Part shown: piece after piece, positions 23,606-30,840 of the stretch
How the letters are laid out: every line of letters starts with the position of its first letter
Numbering within the stretch: position 1 is the first letter of the stretch
Assembly (NCBI GenBank): GCA_965371445.1
Contig: CBDUYN010000124.1
Location: forward strand, 1 to 30,840
Reading direction: 5' to 3'
Length of the DNA stretch: 30,840 nucleotides
Source: DASWIG01 sp965371445
Lineage (GTDB): Bacteria > Acidobacteriota > Thermoanaerobaculia > Multivoradales > J023
The notes under the pieces: model-generated
What the model was told of the DNA's origin: nothing
The model's database searches: none
What the model saw: the letters and a program-made list of their open reading frames with translations, nothing else
Translations under genes and position numbers: made by a program

Positions 23606-24649
23606 GTGGAAACGGGGGTCTTTTTCTCCACCTACGAGGCCGACATGGGGCTACGGCGGACCCCCCTGGAGCGGATCCGCCTGGGGCTTTTCCTCGCCGC
23701 CGCCGCCGTCTTTCCTTTCTTCGCTTCCCCGTATGCCCTGACGCTTGCCAACCAGGTCCTGATCGCCACGGTGGGGGCGATCGGTCTGAACATCCTGGTG
23801 GGCTACACCGGACAAATCTCCCTCGGTCAGGGGGCCTTCATGGCCGTGGGCGCCTATGGGGCGGGCCTCCTGACGGTGCGCCTCGGCATACCATTCTATC
23901 TGAGCATCCCGTTGGCGAGCCTCCTGACGGCGGCGATGGGGCTTCTCGTCGGGCTCCCCTCGTTGCGCTTGAAGGGTCTTTACCTTGCCATCGCGACGCT
24001 TGCCGCACAGCAGATCGTCGAGTGGCTCGTGACCCACTGGACGGCGCTCACCGGCGGCACGGAGGCGCTGGTCGTCCCGGCTCCGACGCTTTTCGGCGAG
24101 CGCATGAACACGGACTTTCGTTTCTACTGGATCGCCGCCGCCGCCGCGGGACTGACGGCGCTTTTGACCGCCAACCTCTTCCGTTCGCGCCTCGGCCGCG
24201 CCTTCGTCGCCATCCGCGACCAGGACATCGCCGCCTCGGCCATGGGGGTCAACGTCTTCGGCTACAAGCTCCTGGCGTTTGCGACGTCGTCGTTTTTCGT
24301 CGGCATGGCGGGGGCGCTGCTGGCGCATTATCGGACGATCGTCACCTGGGAGCGGTTCACGATCGAGACGTCGATCGTCTACCTCGCGATGATCATCATC
24401 GGCGGGCTGGGGACGATCAAGGGCTCGTTTTTCGGCGCTTCGCTGATGGTGCTCCTGCCGGCGGCGATCACGACGCTGGGCCGTGCCCTCCAGACCAGCG
24501 CGCCGGCCGTCGCGGGGGTCCTGCCGGCGGTCCAGCAGGGGATCTTCGGGCTCGTGATCCTGCTTTTCCTCGTCCTGGAGCCCGAGGGGTTGGCGAAGCT
24601 CTGGTCCAACGTCAAGGACTACTTCCGAGTGTGGCCGTTCTCCTACTGA
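23606..24649 (+). CDS. livM: Branched-chain amino acid type ABC transporter permease (LivM-like)
   Basis: A 347-residue permease, partner of the LivH-like protein. The start is taken as GTG 23606, 12 nt after the preceding stop; an ATG at 23645 is possible. Family blocks are visible: VGAIGLNILVGYTGQISLGQ, GLPSLRLKGLYLAIATLA, then FVAIRDQDIAASAMGVNVFGYK (the ATPase-contacting loop) and IIIGGLGTIKGSFFGA. Around ten hydrophobic segments are present. The substrate-binding protein gene begins 71 nt after its stop. No ATPase genes (livG/livF) are found before, between or after these permease genes, which is unusual because the five components are normally together. Confidence 0.9.
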   Translation: METGVFFSTYEADMGLRRTPLERIRLGLFLAAAAVFPFFASPYALTLANQVLIATVGAIGLNILVGYTGQISLGQGAFMAVGAYGAGLLTVRLGIPFYLSIPLASLLTAAMGLLVGLPSLRLKGLYLAIATLAAQQIVEWLVTHWTALTGGTEALVVPAPTLFGERMNTDFRFYWIAAAAAGLTALLTANLFRSRLGRAFVAIRDQDIAASAMGVNVFGYKLLAFATSSFFVGMAGALLAHYRTIVTWERFTIETSIVYLAMIIIGGLGTIKGSFFGASLMVLLPAAITTLGRALQTSAPAVAGVLPAVQQGIFGLVILLFLVLEPEGLAKLWSNVKDYFRVWPFSY

Positions 24650-24720
24650 GCGACCTCGACGCGGATGCGGTAGTCTTCGCCTTACGAGCCCAGACGGACG
24701 TCCACGAGGAGGATTTCAGA

Positions 24721-25923
24721 ATGAGAAGGACCTCGAAGCTCATCGTCTTGATCGCCTTGCTGCTCCTCGCCGTGGCCTGCGGCGGCGACGACGCCGGGCA
24801 AGCTCCGGCCGGCGAGCGTCCGATCAAGGTCGGCGCCATATTCGACCTGACCGGGCCGACCTCCGACGTCGGCACGATCTACGCCGAGGGCATCCGGGGC
24901 TACTTCGAGTGGCTCGACGAGCAAGGCGGCATCGACGGCCGAGAGGTCGACCTCCTCTACCAGGACTACGCCTACAAGGTCGACCAGGCCGAGCAGCTCT
25001 ACAGCCAGTTCGTCCAGGAGGGCGCCGTGGTCTTCCTCGGCTGGGGGACGGGCGACACCGAGGCGCTCCGGGGACGCATCGCCGAGGACCAGATCCCCTT
25101 CACCTCGGCCTCGTACTCGCATGTGCTCGGCAATCCGGAGGAAGCGCCCTACAACTTCCTTGTCGGCACGAGCTACAGCGACCAGATCACGATCGTCCTC
25201 GACTGGATCGTCGAAAGCGAGGGCGCTACGGCGCCCCCGACCGTCGCCCTGATGCACCACCCGAGCCCCTTCGGACGCTCCCCCTTGGAGCAGGGCGGAC
25301 GCGAGTACGCGGCGTCGCTCGGCATCGAGCTCGTGGCTCACGAGATGCCGCGCGGCTCGACCGACTACACGGCGGAGCTGATGCGCATCCGCGAGTCCGG
25401 CGCCCGCCACGTCATCTTCCAGACCACCTCGGGACCGGTCGCCGTGGCGCTCAAGAACGCCCGTGACCTGGGCCTCGACGCCGGCTTCTACTGCCTCAAC
25501 TGGTGCTCGAACGGGCTCCTCGTCGAGCTCGCCGGCGACGCCGCCGAGGGTGTCGTCGGCTCGATCACCTTCTCGCCGCCGAGCGACGAGGTGGTGGGCC
25601 TCGCCGACGCCGCGGCCTTCCTCGAATCGCGCGGCAGCTCGATCGAGGAAAAGGGGCTCGTCTACGGCCAGGGCTGGACGAGCTCGGCGGTGATGATGGA
25701 AGGCGTGCGGCGCGTCCTCGCCCAGGGACAAGAGGTCACCGGCGCGAACGTCAAGGCGGCTTTGGAGACGTTCCAGGGCTTTGACACCGGCGGCGTCACC
25801 GTCCCTATCTCGTACTCGGACGAGAGCCACCTCGGGGCGCGGGGGATGCGGCTTTTCGTCGTCGAGGAGGGGCGGTGGCGTCAATTGACGGATTTTCGCA
25901 ATGCGCCGTCCTGGGAGGAGTGA
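24721..25923 (+). CDS. ABC transporter substrate-binding lipoprotein (LivK-like)
   Basis: This 400-residue type I periplasmic binding protein is a lipoprotein, with signal peptide IVLIALLLLAVAC where the Cys is lipidated (lipobox LAVAC). The start follows GAGGAGGATTTCAGA. The mature part opens with IKVGAIFDLTGPTSDVGT and YAEGIRGYFEWLDEQGGI, the classic Leu/Ile/Val-binding layout, and later has SDQITIVLDWIV and IFQTTSGPVAVALKNARDLG. It should capture the solute outside the inner membrane and deliver it to the LivH/LivM-like permease pair encoded directly upstream. The ligand cannot be deduced; amino acids or aromatic compounds are common for this group. Confidence 0.9.
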   Translation: MRRTSKLIVLIALLLLAVACGGDDAGQAPAGERPIKVGAIFDLTGPTSDVGTIYAEGIRGYFEWLDEQGGIDGREVDLLYQDYAYKVDQAEQLYSQFVQEGAVVFLGWGTGDTEALRGRIAEDQIPFTSASYSHVLGNPEEAPYNFLVGTSYSDQITIVLDWIVESEGATAPPTVALMHHPSPFGRSPLEQGGREYAASLGIELVAHEMPRGSTDYTAELMRIRESGARHVIFQTTSGPVAVALKNARDLGLDAGFYCLNWCSNGLLVELAGDAAEGVVGSITFSPPSDEVVGLADAAAFLESRGSSIEEKGLVYGQGWTSSAVMMEGVRRVLAQGQEVTGANVKAALETFQGFDTGGVTVPISYSDESHLGARGMRLFVVEEGRWRQLTDFRNAPSWEE

Positions 25924-25972
25924 GGGACTGAGGCGCCGGCCCCGCGCGGGCATCGCCACACGAGTACAAGAG

Positions 25973-26602
25973 ATGAGCCCCAGACGACGCAGCCAACCGG
26001 AGAACCAACTCTCCGCTCACGAGTGGAAAGAGAGGCTCGACGACGAAGAATCTCTCCTGGAAGCCAAGATGGAGCTCATGGACCGGGAGGACTACCCCGC
26101 CCTGATCCGCTTCATCCAAGGCTTCCTCGTGCGGCATCCCGGCGATGTCTACGCCCTCTACGATCTCGGCAACGCCTACGTACAAAACGGTGAGCCCGAG
26201 AAGGCACTCGAGCTGCTGGCGGACGTCCACCGTCGCGAGCCGAATTTCCAGGACGTCCAGTACGTCATCCTGGACGCGCTCTTCGCCTTGGGAAAAGACG
26301 AGACCCATTTCGAGTGGTCCGACAAGCCGGAGGTCCTCCGGCTCGGTCGTGACACTCTCGACCAGTGCTACGAATATCTGAAACCCAAGAGAAAGCCACG
26401 CAGCGTGGCCCATCTCTATGTCGAGCTCATCGTTTCCGGCTACTGCGCGTTTGCCGAGCCGGAGCTTCTTGACGCCTTGCGCAGCGACGACAGGTTCGTC
26501 GTCAAGAACGAGGAGGGCTCACCCTACCTGGCAGAGGTCCGAGTCCGACGAAAACGGGAGAAGCTCGTAACCGGAGGCCGCCCCAAGAGCTCCCCGACCT
26601 GA
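25973..26602 (+). CDS. TPR-type protein of unknown function
   Basis: The 209-residue product has no signal peptide. The ATG at 25973 is favoured over the longer frame that would overlap the binding-protein gene, though the ribosome binding site is weak. An acidic helix (ERLDDEESLLEAKMELMD) is followed by tetratricopeptide-like helices, PALIRFIQGFLVRHPGDVYA and YDLGNAYVQNGEPEKALELL, with the usual small and aromatic positions. The C-terminal third, including HLYVELIVSGYCAF and a basic tail, is not recognised. It sits 49 nt after the binding-protein gene and may be cotranscribed. It is probably a protein-interaction adaptor. Confidence 0.75.
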   Translation: MSPRRRSQPENQLSAHEWKERLDDEESLLEAKMELMDREDYPALIRFIQGFLVRHPGDVYALYDLGNAYVQNGEPEKALELLADVHRREPNFQDVQYVILDALFALGKDETHFEWSDKPEVLRLGRDTLDQCYEYLKPKRKPRSVAHLYVELIVSGYCAFAEPELLDALRSDDRFVVKNEEGSPYLAEVRVRRKREKLVTGGRPKSSPT

Positions 26603-26649
26603 AAGGGCGGCTGGCGAGACGAACGAAGTGAGCTCTCGAACCTCTTGAG

Positions 26650-26666
26650 CAAGCAGCGAGTGCTTG
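26650..26666. repeat. Small hairpin after the TPR gene
   Basis: CAAGCA-GCGAG-TGCTTG is a 6-bp stem with a 5-nt loop, 48 nt after the TPR gene's stop. It may be a terminator stem without a T-tract. The rest of 26603-26742 shows no gene. Confidence 0.3.
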
Positions 26667-26742
26667 TGGTCAGAGGCGTAATTCCGATTAGTGGCTTTCG
26701 AATTCCCGACCATTTGCCTTTTTTCAAGCGATTCGCCGGCCG

Positions 26743-26820
26743 CAGCGTTCAAGGATGAGCCGCGGGAACAGCGAAGGCGATAGCCGAGCTGTTCACGTCG
26801 GCTCGATCCGGTTGTTGGGC
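26743..26820 (-). repeat. attC-like site with degraded R' box
   Basis: Read on the minus strand, directly after the deacylase gene (41 nt from its stop), this begins with the R'' box GCCCAAC (plus strand GTTGGGC at 26814-26820). The arms GGATcGAGCC (from 26809-26800) and GGCTCATCC (26761-26753) pair over 9 bp with one unpaired base on one side, the hallmark extrahelical base of attC sites. The expected R' box GTTRRRY is not intact; TTGAACGCT stands in its place. The orientation and the position after the gene fit a cassette-borne attC that has lost one core site. Confidence 0.5.
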
Positions 26821-26860
26821 GGCTCCTTCAGCATGTGGCTCCACAAACCCGGCGGTCCTC

Positions 26861-28441
26861 TTACTTGGCGCCATTCGCGATCGTCCCTCTGCGCCCGGGC
26901 TTCAGGACCCGGCCCGGCTGAGCCTGGGTGATGCGACCTTCGTTGAAGACGAGCTCACCGTTGACCCAGACCTTCTCAACGCCGGTCGATACGACGTGCG
27001 GGGACTCGATGGTCGCTCGGTCGCTGACGTTCTCTGGATCGATCAGTGCCAAATCGGCAGCCCAGCCCTCGCGCAGCTGGCCCCGCTTCTCAAGGCCCAT
27101 ATGGGTCGCCGGCAGCGCCGTGGCCTTTTGCACTGCTTCCTCGAAGGAGAGGACACCACGGTCGCGTACGTAGTGACCAAGAATACGCGGATAGGCTCCG
27201 AAACCGCGCGGATGGGAGCCCCGCAGACGACCGTCAGTGCAGAAGTTGGTGTGCGGCCAGCGCATCAATGCTTCGATGTCCGCTTCGTCCATGCTGACGG
27301 CCATTACCTCTTCAACGTCTTCCTGCTCTCCTCGGTCGGACTTCAGCCTACGTGCCATCGCGATCAGTCGAGTCAGTGTCACTTCCGGCTCCTCGCCACG
27401 CTCACGAGCGATGTCGGCCAGGCTCCGGTTCTCATAGCTTGGATCTGGCGCGAAGGTCGGGACAATGATCCCCTCGGGAGTCGAGAGCTGGTACACCGCA
27501 AAGTGTGCTGCTTCTCGGTCCTCGAAGTTGCGGTCGGGAAACATGACCTCGAGCGTCGAAAGCCAGTACGTGTAGGGGTAGATGTCGGCCGTGACGTCGA
27601 TACCTTCCGCCCGCGCCCGATCGAGTCTTGCGAGCAGCCGCGCGCTTTCACCGATCGAGGCCTGCATCGCGAGTTTGATGTGCGAGATCTGCACAGGCAG
27701 CTGCGCCTGGCGCCCGATCGTGAGGATCTCCTCGATTGCCTCCCAAAAGCTCCGATCCTCGCTGCGTACGTGGCTGACATAGCGCCCGCCGTACTCTGAC
27801 GCCACCTTTGCTAGCTCGATCACCTCGGCTGGCTCCGAGTAGATACCAGGGTCGTACTCGAGGCCGGTAGCGAGGCCGAGAGCTCCGGCCTCCAGATCGT
27901 CGCGGAGCAGCTGCTTCATCTCGTCGAGCTCGGCTGCCGTCGCGGCTCGGCGAAAGTCCTCACCCATCACCGCATGGCGGAGGCTATTGTGCCCAGAGTA
28001 GGAAGCGAGGTTGACCGCAACCGGGTCGCTGTCAAGCAGGGGAAAGAACTCGCGAAGCGGCGAGTTCGACCCGCCATCCTGCCCAACCACGATGGTCGTG
28101 ATGCCCTGGCTGACCGCGGCAAGCGCGCCGGGTTCTTCGAACAGACCATAGTCGTGGTGACTGTGGGTATCAATGAACCCAGGCGTCAGAGCGAGTCCAC
28201 GCGCATCGACGACTGTCTCCCCGGGATACGGTTCGAGCTGGCCGACATCTGTGATCAAGCCCTCATCGAAGCGCAGGCTGCCGAGGCTCGGCGTACCACC
28301 CGAACCGTCGACCAGCATGGCACCCGCGATCAGAATGCTCGTGCGCTGAGGCTCATCCGCGCAGCCAACAAAAAGGCCGCCGATCAGTATCAAAGCTCCA
28401 GCTATGGAGCTATGTCTACGTTCCACCGAGCTAGCGTACAT
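26861..28441 (-). CDS. D-aminoacylase-like amidohydrolase lipoprotein
   Basis: This 526-residue amidohydrolase starts at ATG 28441 (a GTG lies in frame at 28444). A lipoprotein signal peptide ends in GLFVGCADEP, so the mature enzyme is membrane-anchored outside the cytoplasm. Family 3 amidohydrolase motifs are present: PGFIDTHSHHD (metal His pair), SHVRSED and ISHIK (later His ligands), then CTDGRLRGSHPRGFGAYPR with the catalytic Asp. Such enzymes hydrolyse N-acyl-D-amino acids or related amides. The usual GNCG metal-ligand cysteine is replaced in VVGQDGGS. The start lies only 8 nt from the attC R' box, and an attC-like site follows the stop, so it sits as a large integron cassette. Codon use appears less GC-extreme than in the core genes. 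Confidence 0.85.
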   Translation of the reverse strand: MYASSVERRHSSIAGALILIGGLFVGCADEPQRTSILIAGAMLVDGSGGTPSLGSLRFDEGLITDVGQLEPYPGETVVDARGLALTPGFIDTHSHHDYGLFEEPGALAAVSQGITTIVVGQDGGSNSPLREFFPLLDSDPVAVNLASYSGHNSLRHAVMGEDFRRAATAAELDEMKQLLRDDLEAGALGLATGLEYDPGIYSEPAEVIELAKVASEYGGRYVSHVRSEDRSFWEAIEEILTIGRQAQLPVQISHIKLAMQASIGESARLLARLDRARAEGIDVTADIYPYTYWLSTLEVMFPDRNFEDREAAHFAVYQLSTPEGIIVPTFAPDPSYENRSLADIARERGEEPEVTLTRLIAMARRLKSDRGEQEDVEEVMAVSMDEADIEALMRWPHTNFCTDGRLRGSHPRGFGAYPRILGHYVRDRGVLSFEEAVQKATALPATHMGLEKRGQLREGWAADLALIDPENVSDRATIESPHVVSTGVEKVWVNGELVFNEGRITQAQPGRVLKPGRRGTIANGAK

Positions 28442-28449
28442 CACGGGCC

Positions 28450-28524
28450 GCCCAACGGCTGGAATTCAGCGGCCCGGCCGGCCGCGAAGCGGACGGTTGG
28501 GTCCGCTGCAATGATTTGTTAGGC
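28450..28524 (-). repeat. Integron attC recombination site
   Basis: This 75-bp site reads on the minus strand from R'' GCCTAAC (28524-28518) to R' GTTGGGC (28456-28450), matching RYYYAAC and GTTRRRY exactly. The inner arms CAGCGG (28467-28472) and CCGCTG (28503-28508) pair perfectly, and the TT/AA pairs beyond them are reached by skipping one base, giving the expected extrahelical base. The central part (28473-28502) forms the variable loop. It lies downstream of the cyclotransferase gene and upstream of the deacylase gene in the same orientation, as expected between two cassettes. Confidence 0.8.
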
Positions 28525-28591
28525 GTACCCTCTTCGCCCCCAACCAAGTACTTCTCATTCGCCTACGGTAACACCTCCGGATCCGGGACCT

Positions 28592-29005
28592 TTACGATAT
28601 CGATGCTATGTACTCCGAAGGAAACTCGAGCCTGCCGAGTGTCTCTCGAAGTCGCGCTGCGTAGTCGGCGTTTGCTTCATCGGGTCCCGGCAGCTCGACC
28701 AGGTTGTAGCACAAGGCCGGAAGACTCCCGCCATCGAGCGTACAGACGAGCACCGCTTCGGGACGGTAGTCCAGTAGGCCCGGGGAAGAATAGAGTCGAT
28801 CAAGGTCATTGTGGGTGAGCGCAAAGACCATTCCGTACGATCGGGCTCCTTCGGATGGGACAAGAGTCGCACGACGACCGATACGCAGACCGTAGCCGTC
28901 AACGTACCCCCGGCGTGGCTTGAGCGCAGTCACAAGGCTCTCTTTCAGAATGTCGACATCCATGAAGAGACCGTAAAAGAACCCATCTACTCTGCGATTA
29001 ATCAT
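28592..29005 (-). CDS. Gamma-glutamylcyclotransferase-family (AIG2-like) protein
   Basis: This 137-residue protein starts at ATG 29005 after GGGAGGG; the longer open frame would run across the cassette boundary. The N-terminal FFYGLFMD corresponds to the YGS/YGTL substrate loop of the gamma-glutamylcyclotransferase fold. Further blocks include YGMVFALTHNDLDRLYS and YRPEAVLVCTLDGG, with the acidic residue that typically acts in catalysis expected near the latter. The family cyclises gamma-glutamyl amines to 5-oxoproline and occurs in integron cassettes. The gene is bounded by 12-bp inverted repeats that include the integron core sites at 28518-28529 and 29024-29035. The real substrate is unknown. 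Confidence 0.82.
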   Translation of the reverse strand: MINRRVDGFFYGLFMDVDILKESLVTALKPRRGYVDGYGLRIGRRATLVPSEGARSYGMVFALTHNDLDRLYSSPGLLDYRPEAVLVCTLDGGSLPALCYNLVELPGPDEANADYAARLRETLGRLEFPSEYIASIS

Positions 29006-29023
29006 CGGTTCTAGCCCTCCCAA

Positions 29024-29035
29024 GGTACGCCTAAC
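29024..29035. repeat. Cassette boundary: integron R-type core plus inverted repeat
   Basis: GGTACGCCTAAC here is the exact reverse complement of GTTAGGCGTACC at 28518-28529. On the minus strand it gives GTTAGGC, a perfect GTTRRRY core, 24 nt upstream of the cyclotransferase start. It marks the proximal edge of that cassette. No complete attC or attI partner could be resolved to its right. Confidence 0.65.
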
Positions 29036-29944
29036 GGCATGCGGCTCACGGGCGCCCATCCAGCCAGCTGTTGACGTCCGGCGAAGCTACAAAACCTGCG
29101 CCCGCCACGGACAATAGATACATTTATGGCGGCCCGTGCAGCCGCTTGGACACTATTTGAGGCCCCCCTTTCGCCATACTCACGCGGCATGCTTTGCGTG
29201 CTTCGAGCGCAAGAAGGATGAACCACGCGGCCCCCCCAGGGGGTAGAGAGGAGAAAAGTCGCCGCCGACGCCTGCTCGAGGTATACTGACCTCTGGAACC
29301 GGACCACGCAGCCACGCGCTGCGCCAGGCCACGGAAGGTAACCACGGCCGAACTCTGAGGAGGAAGAAACCAGACGATCTGACCGGGCACTCACGCTCGC
29401 TCCGCATACAAGAACCGGGACCCGCAACCGGGTGACAACCCCGTCTGCCCCTCCCCCGAGCCCACAAATATCTGACCCGACGCGAAGCTTTGCCTCGCCG
29501 AGGAGATCACCCCTTTGCATGGGACGGCATGAGGGCACAGAAATGTTTCTGGGACGCGCCGGCCGAAGGACCGCCGCACCGTCGCAGCCCGCGGCGGCTG
29601 AGCCCTGATAGGTGATTGGCGCAGACGGCTGACGCTGATTTGAAACGAAGCAGACCCGTGGCGTTGCACCGGCCGGAGCTCCCGGGCCAAGACCGACCAC
29701 AGAAAGTCGGGCAGGAGGAGGTTTAGCTATTGACAACGGGGGGCCTCATAGGTGTTGTGCGGCATCCGTCCCTTTGCCTCGAACGCCTGTCCAAGAGAAC
29801 GCCCTTTTCTGCCGGAACTGGCACAGCGCCCAGAGCCACAGCACCTGATCGCGTGCCTACTCCCTGCCACAGGCTCCAAGCAGGCGGCATCGGACATCGC
29901 AGCACCCGGCTGCCCTGATTCCGCGGTCCGCTGGCTCAATACCT
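29036..29944. other. 909-bp stretch without a supportable gene
   Basis: Open frames exist on both strands (for example minus 29736-29011) but they are low-complexity, rich in Ser, Arg, Gly and Pro, lack good starts and show no family motif. I found no intact attC, no integrase and no transposase signature. A possible attI, a remnant of a mobile element or an untranslated structured RNA cannot be excluded. Confidence 0.4.
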
Positions 29945-30840
29945 TCAAGCTATACGGCCTCCTGCGGCCACTGTACCACAGACTTGGTGAAGTGTGGTCG
30001 GTAACGCCGACAACAGAGGGACCGGAGCCCAACGTCGGTCGGCGGCGATGACGGGGTCCTTGTTGTGGACGTTCGATGAAGCCTCCGGCCGTACAGACAG
30101 CAAAGCCGTTGATACGGCATCGACGTCCCTCGATTCTGCTTGCTGTGCGGTGTAAGTACCGACACGGGAGAAATCTCGTAGGGTTCGCCTTCTCTTGAGC
30201 AATTTGTCAATCATCGACACATCCCGTATTTCCCTGACCTCAAGATTTTTCACAAGAACAACAACTCCCCCTACGGAGCGTACCCTCAGCCATCCCCCGG
30301 GCATATTCCGGATTTGGCTTTTCGTTACGATGATAGCTACCCCAAGCCTCCCCCTCCCGCTGTCCGTCAAGACAACTTCCCTTTCGGTAGGAAAAATGCC
30401 GAGAGACATGAAAACAAGGAAGCAAATGAAGTAAAACAATAGAATCGCATACGTCACCACTGCGCGAGGTTGTCGTGGTCTGCTAATCTGGCTCCGAAGA
30501 TAGTCTTCCTCTTCTCGAAATAGTACGTAATTCTTCAGGTCCATCACGGCACATAGACACGTCAGCATAGCAATGAAGAAATATACGAGCTGCTCGGGAA
30601 GCGCTCCAGGTAGTAGCCAATTCGGAATCATACCCAGCGCAATCAGATAAAATCCAAAAATCGCATAACGGAGATAATGGTAATTGTGCCTAGTATGCTT
30701 AGCCAGAATATCTGCTTCCTTAAGGCTCCTTTTGTCGCTAGCAGAATCTCTTTCATTTTCTCTCGCACTTTCGCTCTCTAAGCGTCTAGTCCCAGATCCA
30801 GCGCATAGAATACTGTTAAATTTCCAGAAAAGAGTTGAAA
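29945..30840 (-). CDS. Unknown membrane protein, 5' end beyond the window
   Basis: On the minus strand the frame is open from the right edge to a stop at 29945, at least 297 codons. An internal ATG at 30631 exists, but coding-like sequence continues to its right (charged helix ERDSASDKRSLKEADILAKH), so the true start is probably outside. Three hydrophobic segments are visible: YAIFGFYLIALGMI, LVYFFIAMLTCLCAVMDL and VVTYAILLFYFICFLVFMSL. A soluble domain follows with EVVLTDSGRGRLGVAIIVTK and KNLEVREIRDV. Base composition is much richer in AT than the rest of the window, so it is likely acquired DNA. I do not recognise the family. The last 45 residues are poor-looking and may be a readthrough tail. 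Confidence 0.55.
   Translation of the reverse strand, partial: STLFWKFNSILCAGSGTRRLESESARENERDSASDKRSLKEADILAKHTRHNYHYLRYAIFGFYLIALGMIPNWLLPGALPEQLVYFFIAMLTCLCAVMDLKNYVLFREEEDYLRSQISRPRQPRAVVTYAILLFYFICFLVFMSLGIFPTEREVVLTDSGRGRLGVAIIVTKSQIRNMPGGWLRVRSVGGVVVLVKNLEVREIRDVSMIDKLLKRRRTLRDFSRVGTYTAQQAESRDVDAVSTALLSVRPEASSNVHNKDPVIAADRRWAPVPLLSALPTTLHQVCGTVAAGGRIA

Noticed and set aside
22669..25923. A single 1084-codon open frame across both permease genes
   Set aside because: Its last 400 codons are the real binding-lipoprotein gene. The upstream part lies out of frame inside two clear permease genes and is Arg/Gly-rich, as expected from GC-driven stop scarcity.
26690..26725. A tRNA fragment, suggested by TTCGAATTCC
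   Set aside because: No T-stem, acceptor stem or anticodon arm can be drawn around it.
29029..29150. A complete third attC or an attI to the right of the cyclotransferase cassette
   Set aside because: The GTTAGGC core is perfect, but candidate partners (GTTGACG near 29071 or CTTGGAC near 29140) miss the consensus and the arms pair over only 4-6 bp.
29390..29690. A group II intron remnant in the gene-free right flank
   Set aside because: Some GGCAAAGC-like text recalls intron domain I, but no domain V, 5' GUGYG splice site or reverse transcriptase could be identified.

Overview
The window is about 30.8 kb of very GC-rich DNA with dense genes, long GC-driven shadow frames and AGGAGG-type ribosome binding sites. 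The gene families point to a free-living Gram-negative bacterium: an ECF42-type sigma/YCII pair, a bacterial Ser/Thr kinase, FG-GAP and ankyrin proteins, secreted and lipoprotein enzymes, a WS/DGAT acyltransferase and a cyclic-2,3-diphosphoglycerate synthetase homologue. Acidobacteriota or a similar lineage would fit, but this is inferred from gene content and not proven. No rRNA, tRNA or CRISPR was found.

Left part (1-2.6 kb): an intact small secreted protein is followed by three loci that each keep a good 5' end and a good 3' end but lack the middle. These are YCII joined to the C-terminus of an ECF42 sigma factor, a Ser/Thr kinase cut off after the N-lobe, and an Ig-like/FG-GAP secreted protein. 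Two copies of a 17-nt hairpin sequence and a 14-bp palindrome lie between them. This is either real decay by deletion or a badly joined stretch of assembly.

2.6-8.5 kb, minus strand: a probable transcription unit encodes a CxxC/zinc-ribbon membrane protein, a fusion of a thioredoxin-reductase-like FAD/NAD(P) domain with a NosR/NapH-like membrane 4Fe-4S module, and a 969-residue ankyrin protein with an internal duplication. A divergent FAD-dependent monooxygenase follows on the plus strand (8.7-10.0 kb), then a 434-bp gene-free stretch rich in hairpins, then a SWIM/SNF2 helicase (10.4-13.7 kb).

13.7-22.3 kb, minus strand, read right to left: an ECF sigma factor, a periplasmic gamma-glutamyltransferase-like enzyme, a WS/DGAT acyltransferase, a frameshifted SRPBCC-like protein translationally coupled to it, a 7TMR-DISM hybrid histidine kinase, and the cyclic 2,3-diphosphoglycerate synthetase homologue, whose stop codon overlaps that of the convergent SNF2 gene. 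Spacing is short enough for one or two operons. The divergent region upstream of the sigma gene has three related half-sites able to form alternative stems.

22.7-26.6 kb, plus strand: two branched-chain amino-acid type ABC permeases and their lipoprotein substrate-binding protein, with no ATPase genes nearby, then a TPR protein.

26.6-30.84 kb: an accessory region. I see a well-formed integron attC site (28450-28524), a second attC-like site with a degraded R' box, and a third R-box boundary. Between them lie a D-aminoacylase-like lipoprotein and a gamma-glutamylcyclotransferase-family protein, both oriented as integron cassettes should be. No integrase gene is in the window, so this looks like an integrase-less cassette cluster (CALIN) or the distal part of a chromosomal integron. 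Beyond it are about 0.9 kb without a supportable gene and an AT-richer membrane-protein gene that runs off the right edge.
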